From the NCBI GenBank assembly GCA_032622095.1, contig CP136063.1, positions 73,571,980 to 73,635,979 of the forward strand: a stretch of DNA of 64,000 nucleotides, read 5' to 3'. The notes beneath the pieces were generated by a model. It saw only the letters and a program-made list of their open reading frames with translations. It did no database searches and was not told the DNA's origin. The stretch's first letter is position 1. Every line of letters begins with the position of its first letter. Source of the DNA: Siphonodentalium dalli. Its lineage: Eukaryota; Mollusca; Scaphopoda; Gadilida; Siphonodentaliidae. Shown piece by piece: positions 23,145-35,265 of the stretch. The position numbers and the translations under genes were made by a program.

Positions 23145-23475
23145 CATTGGCGTCATATGCTCTGGTAAGTACTTTCCATTGTCATTTTCCAGCTGTTTTA
23201 AATTTTTCGCACAGAAGTGAAACGTACGCTCTTTATTTATTACATATCAGTAATATATAAACGAACACGGAACGCTCAGTGTAAATAGCTGATTTTTGGT
23301 TGGGACCCAAACATCGTGTTCAATCTTGTATTTGTTATGACTTCAATGCATCTTTCTGTGACATTTATTTATCGACCTATTTCGATACGGCGAAAAATCC
23401 ACAAGAGAATAATATTAGGTGTATTCTGGAGCGCAAACCGACAAATGGATTTAAGGTACCGGTTGGAAAATACCG
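23145..23475 (+). repeat. Dispersed repeat family C, copy 1
   Basis: About 330 bp matching 49485-49820 in the same orientation. Shared blocks include TCATATGCTCTG, CTCTTTATT, GGGACxCAAACA, TCGACxTATTTCGATAC and TGTATTxTGGAGCGCA. The copies are perhaps 75% identical, so old. The overlapping frames of the two copies are similar in places, but frameshifts between them argue against a conserved protein. Confidence 0.6.
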
Positions 23476-24475
23476 AATTAAGGGGAGGTTGTTCGAATAT
23501 AGTTACTTAGCATTTGGCAAACTCCATGCATAAATCAATCTCCTACATAACAGGGCGTCAGACACCGTGGTGAGGGGACTGAACTCTGGTTTGCAGCTTG
23601 AGCATTTTATTCAACGAAAGGGGGTGCAATCGTAAATTCCTATTCTGGTAGTACACGTACACCCCCCCCCCCCCCAACAGCTATAAGCATAATAGCCTAT
23701 TAGGGTATACAACTGAAAGTGGAACGGTGTCCACTGTCGTAGGCTGAACTTAATTATCCATGGAAATCCATGACAGGGACGTGGCTAGGTGGGTTTCAGC
23801 GTTGGGGAGGGGTGCATCCACCTTGGAATTTTCAACTGCACCCCCCTTTGGGGTTTGATTTCCCCAAAAGTTACTGGCCCCTCACAGCCTGGATGCGGAA
23901 GTTCCAATTAATGTTGTGTCATGTATGAAATATCCAACTGTTGACAAGTTTGACCAAAGTTGTGGTGGGGTGGGGATGCGAGACATCCGTGCAACACCCC
24001 TGCCGCCATGTCCCTAAATCCATGCATTATCACACATGGATCGTGAAATTTAGATAGTAATTAGAATGACATTTTCTTCCTCATACTGTCGGATGCCATC
24101 ACACGAAACTGACATCAATTTATTTGTTTTCGTTTCTGAGAATTGAAGGGTTAAACTTCAAATTCATACTTTAAGTTGGTTGTAGAGGAAATGAATCCGC
24201 CGACGCACGCTTATCGTTGAAATTCCAAGTTATTCGGCATGATATTCTCAACTAAAGTACTTACCGGTACTTCTTCGGGTCCCTATAGCTGGTGATGGTG
24301 TTCCGTGGTGCATTATCCAAATAATAATCCATTAAACCGAGAAGCTCACTCAAAACACAAATGCAAGTTCAGTCAATAAACCAAAAGCGTTATTTGAAAA
24401 AAGAAACACGCGACCAGTCAAGAATGACGTTAAAATGACGCTACGACGTAATCGACCGATTTCTCCACACTATGA

Positions 24476-24829
24476 CCAACGTTGGGCCATCGTTGGTCCA
24501 ACGTCGACATCTATCGCACCTACTAACGTCACATGTCGCCTAGTGCGTTACGTTTTCAACGTCGGGCCAACGTTAAACCAGCGGTAAAACCAACGTTGTC
24601 CCAACGTTGGTTGTCCAACGTCGGGCCAACGTAGCCATTTTTGAAATGGGCAAAATCTGACGCATGTCGACGTTGCGCCATCGTTGTACCAACCACAAAA
24701 GCCGACGTTGCACCAACGTAATTATTCCAACGCAAGTCGACGTTGGGCCATCGTCGTACCAACCACAAAAGCCGACGTTGGGCCAACGTAATTATTCCAA
24801 CGTTGGCCCAACGTACGTGTGCTATCTGG
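24476..24829 (-). mobile_element. CCAACGTTGGGC repeat element, copy 2
   Basis: Inverted relative to the copy at 14433-14832. It ends GTGTGCTATCTGG (24817-24829), the complement of the other copy's start, and the interior is again built of CCAACGTTGGGCC-type palindromes with CAACCACAAAAGCCGACG units. Confidence 0.7.
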
Positions 24830-25130
24830 AATAATATTTACTCGCTGAGTATGTTTGGCATATGAGCGGAACTGTATATATGTTGGTGTTCCTTCTGTTG
24901 ATGGCGATTTGAACAAATATAAATATTTCTGCAACCAACGCCGCCCGTGACGTTAAAACTGTCAACAACAAAAAAGCATTGAACAGGATTCAAATTTAAA
25001 ATTACGGGAATTGGATACTGTCGACTAAATTGGCTTCAATGCACGACCTTGACAATAATTTGTTCTGGGATATGGGAACCACACATACACCTTAAAGAGC
25101 CACGGTCCAATCTGAAGGTATCCGGTTTAG

Positions 25131-25212
25131 CCTTCCCTAATAGTACGAGTCTCAGCTGTCTGGACATTGACGCAGCCATGTCTGTAGTTTCCGCGCCGAA
25201 TGATGTTGTTAG
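25131..25212 (+). CDS. iGluR exon 2 candidate (ATD)
   Basis: After the acceptor CCGGTTTAG comes an open frame reading FPNSTSLSCLDIDAAMSVVS then APNDVV. It begins in phase 1, matching the end of exon 1. Pro-Asn-Ser/Thr-Ser/Thr-Leu followed by a strand, and a spacing of about 20 residues to the CQL of the next exon, match the ATD of AMPA/kainate/delta subunits. The donor is the problem: AG|GTTGTG at 25212 ends in phase 2, whereas the next exon needs phase 1. Alternatives at 25204 and 25207 are phase 0. Either a small exon is missing, or there is a one-base error or frameshift. Confidence 0.4.
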
Positions 25213-26243
25213 GTTGTGATGTGGTGTACATACATATTTTTATATTTAAAAAACCGACTAATATTTGGAATATGGTCACCCATGATATACCGACAATCCA
25301 TTTTTTAGAACCCGACAACACGACATACAAATGATATCGCAATAAATAAATACCGAAAAACCGCGACGCCATATAAGTACGTCATTTCCACGAAGCTAAC
25401 TTATTATTTATCAAACAATATCGACATAAATGCATATTATAAGCACTTGGATTAAAAAAAAAACTCATTTATGTAACCATTTCATGTAACGCATGTGCGT
25501 TCATTTCATTCTGTACAAACCAAACATTACCTGTGTCAACCATAGCCTGGCACCAGTAATAACGACATGTTATGGTGTATAATAATGATTATGATGTGGT
25601 ATAAGTTAATATTAGTTGGTATATTACTGTGGTGTCTATGCGATTAGAGCCTTTTCCAAATAACGTAGTCTTCGATTTGAAGGTGAGGTAACATGCTTTC
25701 ATCACACCCCATTCGTGCAGTTAGAGATCTGAAATAATATCGATGTAATGGATATCAAACATATTAAGCAATGCATGTACATGTTAAAACATCATTAGAT
25801 ACAAGGTTGCAAATAGATTTATTATCCATGTAAATTAGTCATATAACTAAGGGCAATCTACGTCACCAACGGCACACTAAACACCAACCAGTATAGTAAT
25901 TTCGTAACCACACACATAGCCACGTGTCTCCATTAGCGCCAAAGGTTTGACAAATCGTTGGGTCTCGCAAGGCTACCTTTATTTACCATTGCATTGTCGC
26001 GGTAGAACAACTCAACTCAGGCCACTACGGAGAATGCATAGAGCTTATACAATCACAAAAGAGCACACCGGATATACACATAATCGACAAGCTATATATT
26101 CTCTATAAAATATACCAACCGTGGCAGCCTTAAGGTGCGGTACTTTCAACCCAAACAATGGGGACAATTCCAACGGCCGATTGTCAGTTCCTGCTGCAGT
26201 GGAGCACTTCCAATATCTCACGAAGGTCCATTAGATCCATTAA

Positions 26244-26635
26244 CCCTTTACCCAACAAACCGACCAAAACCGGCCAAATAAAGCTTCAACAACCTAAAAT
26301 ATCTTCGGTCTGTCTCAATAAAACCATACAAATATGGATATCATTGGAACCGGCTCCTTGACCACATTGTGATAGTTACAGTTATGCCCTGTGCCAATGC
26401 ATTCTCTTATATATGCGAGTCGACCATAGGTCGCCTCGCATATATAAGAGAATGCATTGGCCTAAAAAAAATATATTTTTAACACTTTTTACCATTTTTT
26501 CTTACATTCTTTAACAATTTTATAATTTTTAATGTGTTAAGCCAATGCATTCTCTTATATATGCGAGGCGACCTATGGTCGACTCGCATATATAAGAGAA
26601 TGCATTGGTACAGGGCCCTTCTGTTGGGTAAAGGG
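26244..26635. mobile_element. piggyBac-like MITE with hairpin modules, copy 1
   Basis: Terminal inverted repeat CCCTTTACCCAACA, flanked by TTAA on both sides (26240-26243 and 26636-26639). Inside are two perfect hairpins of about 70 bp whose arms read CCAATGCATTCTCTTATATATGCGAG, shown here as CCAATGCATTCTCT plus TATATATGCGAG, around a GTCGACC/GGTCGCC loop. They are separated by an AT-rich linker. The interior, including GGAACCGGCTCC and AACTATCACAATGTGGTCA-type flanks, recurs inverted at 44316-45344. No transposase is encoded, so mobility would depend on an enzyme elsewhere. Confidence 0.85.
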
Positions 26636-27354
26636 TTAAGTTATAGTATAGCAATATATGTCGTCAATGTTTTGTTCAAATGGATTGAACATTCGCATGG
26701 TATTACTCTTTCTAGGACAGCTGTCCCGATACCCTGCAATAATCTTATTTGAAGCATGTGCGCATGGGGCATGTACCACACTGATGTTTGTAGTAATATT
26801 ATGGGGGTATCTGGCAGATACTGTATCTCCGAGTTTCTCTGGCAAATGGAGACATTTAAAATGCAGCGGGCAAAGATGGAATCCAAAAACTAGATAAAAC
26901 AAAAACTCGAACGATAACATACTGTCTAACATATTCGCGACCTGTCTGTTCAAATAGAGGCCCATTAAAAGAATTAATTTTGACAAACAATAAAGTCTTC
27001 GTTGTCATGTACTGCTATTCCTATGTTCTATATTTGTGTTATCCAGCCCCAGCGGCTGTTGACTTTTACATATTGTCAATCGATGTAAATCGGTAATGTC
27101 GATTTGTAATCGTTAATCGTGGTCCTCGCTCTTTTTGACTCTCCAGTCATCAGTCTAGAAACTGTTGGAATATATTTCTTCGTGCTCGGTTATTGTATTG
27201 TAAACAATGTGAACCTAAAAATGTTCATGTTTATAATTCGTCAAAAGAGTCCAACTGCACTGAATTTTATGCAGTGAAATCAGGTTTCCATGTGCGTTGT
27301 GAAGCCGCGAATCGGCGGGACAGTGTCAATCAATATTCGTGGATTCAAACTTAC

Positions 27355-27600
27355 TGATGACAAAGATAACGGATGATGACGACGACGACGACGACGATAA
27401 CGATGATGATGGTGATAATAATGATGATGATGATGATGAACTGGCGGGTATGGCGAAGACAATTATGATATGATGCTGACGACGACCACTTTAATGATGA
27501 CGATAATGGGACGAGGACATCTAGTATTATCATGTTTATACTGATATGATGCTGACGACGATACAGATTATGATGATAATGATGATAAAAGTATGATGAA
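27355..27600. repeat. GAT/GAC microsatellite
   Basis: Imperfect GATGATGACGACGACG and GATGATAATGATGAT runs in two blocks. Reverse-strand His-rich frames here are artefacts. A comparable block on the other strand lies at 34861-34935. Confidence 0.9.
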
Positions 27601-27772
27601 CAGGCGCCATGGCAATTAGGAGATAAGTGTATACCATGTACATAATGCACTATTATATGTTCCTTCTCGCCATCTTCTGTGTATATACATCCCATTTCTC
27701 GATATCATTGTTATTTTGATCAGATAATAACGCATTAGACTATACCGCTAATCATGATTTTAATTATTTCAG

Positions 27773-28030
27773 TGTGTCAGTTGACCAATGTCGGGTGCCA
27801 CGTGATGGTTGCCATGGTTAGCTGTAAGACAGCAAGAACTGTTGATTTTCACTCGAGGACTATGGCGGTTCCTGTGATCCTGATCACGAGTGATCGATGT
27901 TATATGAGGTCGCTGGGAGAATCCACGTTCAGACCGATTTCTGCCTACTATGACAGAGTTGGCTTACTATGTGCAATCTCAGTATTCCATAAATGGAAGA
28001 ACATTGCATACATATACGACAATAGCGTAG
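27773..28030 (+). CDS. iGluR exon (ATD, lobe 1)
   Basis: The acceptor TTTTAATTATTTCAG precedes a frame reading CQLTNVGCHVMVAMVSCKTA, and the exon ends HKWKNIAYIYDNSVG at AG|GTATGA in phase 1. The opening aligns without gaps, by memory, with the delta-receptor segment Cys-x-Leu-x-x-x-Gly...Cys-x-x-Ala, then ...Met-x-(Val/Ile)-Pro, then Arg-Pro, then a (Lys/Arg)-Trp-x-(Lys/Asn)-x-x-x-(Leu/Ile/Phe)-Tyr-Asp strand typical of all iGluR ATDs. The first Cys would form the conserved ATD disulfide. An alternative acceptor at 27780 would remove CQ and is less likely. Confidence 0.75.
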
Positions 28031-28526
28031 GTATGATTTTAGAATGACGTTTGAAAAACAACATTTGTAATCTCAGCGGAAGTGCACGATATATTCAAGC
28101 ACGGGACAGAGATGAGCCGAATTGCTAATAGCATTTGTTAATTCTCTCGCTATCATCCCGGAGATGTGGGGCATTACTATAGGAACCTCCTGATCGAAGT
28201 GTGATGAAAATTTGCGCCAAAAAATTTGGGTCGAAATGACAGAATGGGTCGAAAATAAATAGGAAATATGGGGAAATACCGGGAAAACTCCAGAATCATT
28301 CATAATCACATATATAATCTGAGCCTAACAAATTTGGTCTATTTTTAAAAAGTGTGTCGAAAAGTGGTCCGAACACTGCTGTGTCACAAAAATGTTGGAA
28401 GCTGAGGAAAATGAAACCATGAATACCATCAGTCAGTGAAGTGGGACAAACATTTGAGCCTAAACCATATAAGTCGAAATTGATCAAAGCTAGACAAAAA
28501 TAAAGAACGCATGCATGAGACTTCCC

Positions 28527-31500
28527 CATAATCACGTTACCATTATTAATGAGTAGTAACCTTTAGAACATTTAATGTGACTTGTCAGTCGCTGAATCTC
28601 CAGGATCACGTTAGCATTATTAATGAGTACATGTAGTAACCTTTAGAACATTTAATGTGATTTGTCAGTCGCTGAATCTCCAGAAACTCCAGGATCACGT
28701 TAGCATTATTAATGAGTGAGTACATGTAGTAACATTTAGAACATTAATGTGACTTGTCAGTCGCTGATTCTCCAGAAACTCCGGGATCACGTTAGCATTA
28801 TTAATGAGTGAGTACATGTAGTAACATTTAGAACATTAATGTGACTTGTCAGTCGCTGATTCTCCAGAAACTCCGGGATCACGTTAGCATTATTAATGAG
28901 TAGTAACCTTTAGAACATTAATGTGATTTGTCAGTAGCTGAATCTCCAGAAACTCCGGGATCACGTTAGCATTATTAATGAGTACATGTAGTAACCTTTA
29001 GAACAGTAATGTGATTTGTCAGTAGCTGAATCTCCAGAAACTCCGGGATCACGTTAGCATTATTAATGAGTGAGTACATGTAGTAACATTTAGAACATTA
29101 ATGTGACTTGTCAGTCGCTGATTCTCCAGAAACTCCGGGATCACGTTAGCATTATTAATGAGTAGTAACTTTAGAACATTAATGTGATTTGTCAGTAGCT
29201 GAATCTCCAGAAACTCCGGGATCACGTTAGCATTATTAATGAGTACATGTAGTAACCTTTAGAACAGTAATGTGATTTGTCAGTAGCTGAATCTCCAGAA
29301 ACTCCGGGATCACGTTAGCATTATTAATGAGTGAGTACATGTAGTAACATTTAGAACATTAATGTGACTTGTCAGTCACTGATTCTCCAGAAACTCCGGG
29401 ATCACGTTAGCATTATTAATGCGTAGTAACCTTTAGAACAGTAATGTGATTTGTCAGTAGCTGAATCTCCAGAAACTCCGGGATCACGTTAGCATTATTA
29501 ATGAGTACATGTAGTAACCTTTAGAACATTAATGTGATTTGTCAGTCGCTGAATCTCCAGAAACTCCGGGACCACGTTAGCATTATTAATGAGTGAGTAC
29601 ATGTAGTAACATTTAGAACATTAATATGATTTGTCAGTCGCTGATTCTCCAGAAACTCCGGGATTACGTTAGCATTATTAATGAGTACATGTAGTAACCT
29701 TTATAACATTAATGTGATTTGTCAGTCGCTGAATCTCCAGAAACTCCGGGATCACGTTAGCATTATTAATGAGTGAGTACATGTAGTAACATTTAGAACA
29801 TTAATGTGACTTGTCAGTCGCTGATTCTCCAGAAACTCCGGGATCACGTTAGCATTATTAATGAGTAGTAACCTTTAGAACAGTAATGTGATTTGTCAGT
29901 AGCTGAATCTCCAGAAACTCCGAGATCACGTTAGCATTATTAATGAGTAGTAACCTTTAGAACATTAATGTGACTTGTCAGTCGCTGAATCTCCAGAAAC
30001 TCCGGGATCACGTTAGCATTATTAATGAGTAGTAACCTTTAAAACATTAATGTGACTTGTCAATCGCTGAATCTCCAGAAACTCCGGGATCACGTTAGCA
30101 TTATTAATGAGTGAGTACATGTAGTAACCTTTAGAACAGTAATGTAATTTGTCAGTCGCTGAATCTCCAGAAACTCCGGGATCACGTTAGCATTATTAAT
30201 GAGTAGTAAACTTTAGAACATTAATATGATTTGTCAGTCGCTGAATCTCCAGAAACTCCGGGATCACGTTAGCATTATTAATGAGTACATGTAGTAACCT
30301 TTAGAACATTAATGTGACTTGTCAGTCGCTGAATCTCCAGAAACTCCGGGATCACGTTAGCATTATTAATGAGTAGTAACCTTTAGAACAGTAATGTGAC
30401 TTGTCAATCGCTGAATCTCCAGAAACTCCGGGATCACGTTAGCATTATTAATGAGTACATGTAGTAACCTTTAGAACAGTAATGTGATTTGTCAGTCGCT
30501 GAATCTCCAGAAACTCCGGGATCACGTTAGCATTATTAATGAGTAGTAACCTTTAGAACATTAATGTGATTTGTCAGTCGCTGAATCTCCAGAAACTCCG
30601 GGGTCACGTTAGCATTATTAATGAGTAGTAACCTTTAGAACATTAATGTGATTTGTCAGTCGCTGAATCTCCAGAAACTCCGGGGTCACGTTTGCATTAT
30701 TAATGAGTAGTAACCTTTAGAACATTAATGTGATTTGTCAGTAGCTGAATCTCCAGAAACTCCGGGGTCACGTTTGCATTATTAATGAGTAGTAACCTTT
30801 AGAACATTAACGTGATTTGTCAGTCGCTGAATCTCCAGAAACTCCGGGATCACGTTAGCATTATTAATGAGTGAGTACATGTAGTAACCTTTAGAACATT
30901 AATGTGACTTGTCAGTCGCTGAATCTCCAGAAACTCCGGGGTCACGTTAGCATTATTAATGAATACATGTAGTAACCTTTAGAACATTAATGTGACTTGT
31001 CAGTCGCTGAATCTCCAGAAACTCCGGGATCACGTTAGCATTATTAATGAGTACATGTAGTAACCTTTAGAACATTAATGTGACTTGTCAGTCGCTGAAT
31101 CTCCAGAAACTCCGGGATCACGTTAGCATTATTAATGAGTACATGTAGTAACCTTTAGAACATTAATGTGATTTGTCAGTCGCTGAATCTCCAGAAACTC
31201 CGCGATCACGTTAGCATTATTAATGAGTACATGTAGTAACCTTTAGAACAGTAATGTGACTTGTCAGTCGCGGAATCTCCAGAAACTCCGGGATCACGTT
31301 AGCATTATTAATGAGTAGTAACCTTTAGAACAGTAATGTGATTTGTCAGTCGCTGAATCTCCAGAAACTCCGGGATCACGTTAGCATTATTAATGAGTAG
31401 TAACCTTTAGAACAGTAATGTGATTTGTCATTAGCTGAATCTCCAGAAACTCCGGGATCACGTTAGCATTATTAATGAGTACATGTAGTAACCTTTAGAA

Positions 31501-33131
31501 CAGTAATGTGACTTGTCAGTCGCTGAATCTCCAGAAACTCCGGGATCACGTTATCATTATTAATGAGTAGTAACCTTTAGAACAGTAATGTGATTTGTCA
31601 GTAGCTGAATCTCCAGAAACTCCGGGATCACGTTAGCATTATTAATGAGTACATGTAGTAACCTTTAGAACATTAATGTGACTTGTCAGTAGCTGAATCT
31701 CCAGAAACTCCGGGATCACGTTACCATTATTAATGAGTGAGTACATGTAGTAACCTTTAGAACAGTAATGTGACTTGTCAGTAGCTGAATCTCCAGAAAC
31801 TCCGGGATCACGTTACCATTATTAATGAGTACATGTAGTAACCTTTAGAACATTAATGTGACTTGTCAGTAGCTGAATCTCCAGAAACACCGGGATCACG
31901 TTACCATTATTAATGAGTGAGTACATGTAGTAACCTTTAGAACAGTAATGTGACTTGTCAGTAGCTGAATCTCCAGAAACTCCGGGATCACGTTACCATT
32001 ATTAATGAGTGAGTACATGTAGTAACCTTTAGAACTGTAATGTGACTTGTCAGTAGCTGAATCTCCAGAAACTCCGGGATCACGTTACCATTATTAATGA
32101 GTACATGTAGTAACCTTTAGAACATTAATGTGACTTGTCAGTAGCTGAATCTCCAGAAACTCCGGGATCACGTTACCATTATTAATGAGTGAGTACATGT
32201 AGTAACCTTTAGAACAGTAATGTGACTTGTCAGTAGCTGAATCTCCAGAAACTCCGGGATCACGTTACCATTATTAATGAGTACATGTAGTAACCTTTAG
32301 AACATTAATGTGACTTGTCAGTAGCTGAATTTCCAGAAACTCCGGGATCACGTTAGCATTATTAATGAGTAGTAACCTTTAGAACAGTAATGTGATTTGT
32401 CAGTAGCTGAATCTCCAGAAACTCCGGGGTCACGTTAGCATTATTAATGAGTACATGTAGTAACCTTTAGAACAGTAATGTGATTTGTCAGTCGCTGAAT
32501 CTCCAGAAACTCCGGGGTCACGTTAGCATTATTAATGAGTACATGTAGTAACCTTTAGAACATTAATATGATTTGTCAGTCGCTGAATCTCCAGAAACTC
32601 CGGGATCACGTTAGCATTATTAATGAGTACATGTAGTAACCTTTAGAACATTAATATGATTTGTCAGTCGCTGAATCTCCAGAAACTCCGGGATCACGTT
32701 AGCATTATTAATGAGTAGTAAACTTTAGAACATTAATATGATTTGTCAGTCGCTGAATCTCCAGAAACTCCGGGATCACGTTAGCATTATTAATGAGTAC
32801 ATGTAGTAACCTTTAGAACAGTAATGTGATTTGTCAGTCGCTGAATCTCCAGAAACTCCGGGATCACGTTAGCATTATTAATGAGTAGTAACCTTTAGAA
32901 CAGTAATGTGATTTGTCAGTCGCTGAATCTCCAGAAACTCCGGGATCACGTTAGCATTATTAATGAGTAGTAACCTTTAGAACATTAATGTGATTTGTCA
33001 GTAGCTGAATCTCCAGAAACTCCGGGATCACGTTAGCATTATTAATGAGTACATGTAGTAACCTTTAGAACAGTAATGTGATTTGTCAGTAGCTGAATCT
33101 CCAGAAACTCCGGGATCACGTTAGCATTATT
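28527..33131. repeat. Minisatellite of about 52 units (82/88/92 bp)
   Basis: A 4.6-kb tandem array. The basic 82-bp unit runs from GGGATCACGTTAGCATTATT through AATGAG, TAGTAACCTTTAGAAC, and TGTCAGTCGCTGAATC to TCCAGAAACTCC. Two longer forms contain an extra ACATGT (88 bp) or GAGT plus ACATGT (92 bp) after AATGAGT. Other two-state sites are CATTAA/CAGTAA, GATTT/GACTT, GTCGC/GTAGC and TTAGC/TTACC. Between about 31.7 and 32.3 kb 92- and 88-bp forms alternate, indicating two-unit expansions. The array lies wholly in the intron between two receptor exons. There are no unique spacers, so it is not a CRISPR-like array. Confidence 0.95.
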
Positions 33132-33672
33132 CATAGTCAGTATCATTTAGACAATTACTGTCAGACTGTCAGTCACTGAATATTACATATAACGTTGGAA
33201 TGTTTACACTATTGCTATGGGTGGTTCGGTTGTGGAATGCAATATAATTCACTTATATGAGAGAAGTGCCATTTCCTCGTTGCAAATTGAAACTTCTCAG
33301 TTGTATCAAAACTCTTTGGAATACATCACTGAAAGCAGTTGGAACAGTTTGAAGAGCGCCCACATTTGTGGTTTCACTCGATCAATGTCCTACAGCTGCA
33401 CTAGCAATTAGTTCGACGAATAGCGGTCATGGGTGAATATATACATATTATATATATTGATAAATTTAATTATTGTTGTCATTTTATTTTTAAATTTTAA
33501 ATGAATGTTTCCGTTATTCATCACAGAGTTCCATTAGCCAACCCCAAGCCAAATGCGTGACTTACGGGTGAGACAAATGCGTAGGGTGGCACTTGTTTCA
33601 TATGGGACATTTTTTTGGACGATACGAGTTGTTATTGTTTGCAGAAACTAATTCGACATTTTATTGTTTCAG

Positions 33673-33854
33673 GTTCCAAATATTTGGAAACCTTACTAAA
33701 GACGGCATCGAGACATTATATCAGCGTTATCGCTATTAAATTCGAACCTGGCAAATCGTCCGATAAGTACTCTGCAATGAAAAGAGCGCTCAGTCGATCA
33801 CATCATATTTTTGTTGATGTTAACAGGACCAACCAAAGACTGATTTCCGACTGG
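33673..33854 (+). CDS. iGluR exon (ATD, inter-lobe region)
   Basis: The acceptor TTTATTGTTTCAG is followed by two bases completing the Gly codon of the previous exon, then SKYLETLLKTASRHYISVIA and, at the end, IFVDVNRTNQRLISDW at TGG|GTATGG, phase 0. The order of a helix after the Tyr-Asp strand, a beta strand (VIAIKF), a short helix (MKRALSRS) and a hydrophobic strand (HIFVDV) is that of the iGluR ATD. The phase match across the 5.6-kb intron strongly supports both exons. Confidence 0.75.
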
Positions 33855-34196
33855 GTATGGATTTTTGCTTGTTATTATATCTGTGTAACACGATTTATAT
33901 AGATAATCGAGGTTGGGATAATCATTGCTAAACTGTGAATACTGGCAGATAATTGTCTGTATGTGGCGATATCGTAGTGATATCGAATTAAAATATAAAG
34001 AAAACTGATAGCAAGATACATGAATAAATTAGCTAATGGATATCCCTCTAAAAGTACGTCTACAGCAACATGTATGGGGCATTATAGTCTATCGTCGTTT
34101 AAGTTTCCTCTCATCTAAGCCTGTCATATGTGATTGATTGATTGTTTATTTAAATCAAAGCCACAATAAAGTGGCGAATACAGAGTATAATTAACA

Positions 34197-34935
34197 TATC
34201 TAATATATATTTTGGGACTTCTGTCTGTTTGTCTGTTAGCTATGGCCGGGAAAACGGCTGGACCGATTGAGCTCAAACCTCCAATCAAAGGTTAAAAAAC
34301 CACGGGCAGTGTTTACCGCCGTTTTGGAGAGGCTCCGAGCACCCTTTCTCCACTCCACTCCCAGTCACCAAAATGTCCGTCCTTGGCACTGTGGAGTTAA
34401 TAGCGTTAAAGAGCGTTAGTATCCGCAGTGTCGTTGATAAAGAGCGTATGCGTGTAGTGTGATTTTTATGTCTGGGGCCAGACGTGAGTGTGTCTGTATC
34501 CAGACATGAGCGTGTTGTGTGATTCTTATGTCTGTCTTCGTACTTAAGGGTTCCAAGGAACGCGGGAGATTTTCATCGGGTAAGTTTTTCCGCCCGAGGT
34601 GATCTTCACATTGAAACGGGTACCCACAAACGTACCTCTTTTGGGGACGGGTACCATCACGGGATGGGTACCATCATTTCTCTTGATTAAAAAGGCAGAA
34701 TTAACTCAAATTAAATAAAAAAATTAACGGATTTCGACTTGATACCTAGGGATACTTTTGTCGGGGGAGTGTTTTCGACGGGTCAAATCGTTACCCCGAC
34801 CTGATCTTGGCTGTTGTCTGGCTTGCCATTTTCATATGACAGAAGTGTATATATAGTTTTACTATCATAATGATCATCACAATCATCACCACAATCATCA
34901 TCGTCATCATCATCATCGCCGACATCGTCGCGTCG
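34197..34935. mobile_element. Repeat related to the Helitron-like element, plus ATC microsatellite
   Basis: TCTGTCTGTTTGTCTG, then TAGCTATGGCCGGGAAAAC and later GACGGGTCAAATCGTTACCC (about 34780) repeat motifs of 15.5-15.9 kb, pointing to the same non-autonomous family. At 34861-34935 there is an imperfect ATC/GTC microsatellite. Confidence 0.45.
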
Positions 34936-35224
34936 TCATCGTTATCACCAACCATATCCGGCGATGTTCGTGACCTCTCTGGTTATTGGAATATGATGGA
35001 TAAAATGTCGTCTTAATGTGGTTTGCCGATTTATGGACAACCCCATACTGCGGGGTCGATACCATAACCCTATGGGGACAGCGGATGTAATAATATATTG
35101 TATGTGTATGATGTAGGTGTATATGTGTAGGGCTTGGAACTGCCGAATACTTTTCAGTCCGTTGTAATGCGAAAGAGCGAATTGTTTTTGTTTTGCGGAT
35201 TTACCGTAAGCTTAGACAGCCTGT

Positions 35225-35265
35225 TCTCGCTGAAATAAGTTCATAGCGAACTTATTTCATGGGAC
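35225..35265. repeat. Short hairpin
   Basis: GAAATAAGTTC, a short loop, then GAACTTATTTC forms an 11-bp stem in otherwise unremarkable intron sequence. Confidence 0.7.

Noticed and set aside
28021-28026. Alternative donor GTAGGT at 28027
   Set aside because: Would end the exon in phase 0; the next exon read in that phase hits a stop within nine codons.
28527-33131. Regular ~88-bp repeats that superficially resemble a CRISPR array
   Set aside because: There are no unique spacers: the whole unit repeats, and the context is eukaryotic introns. It is a minisatellite.
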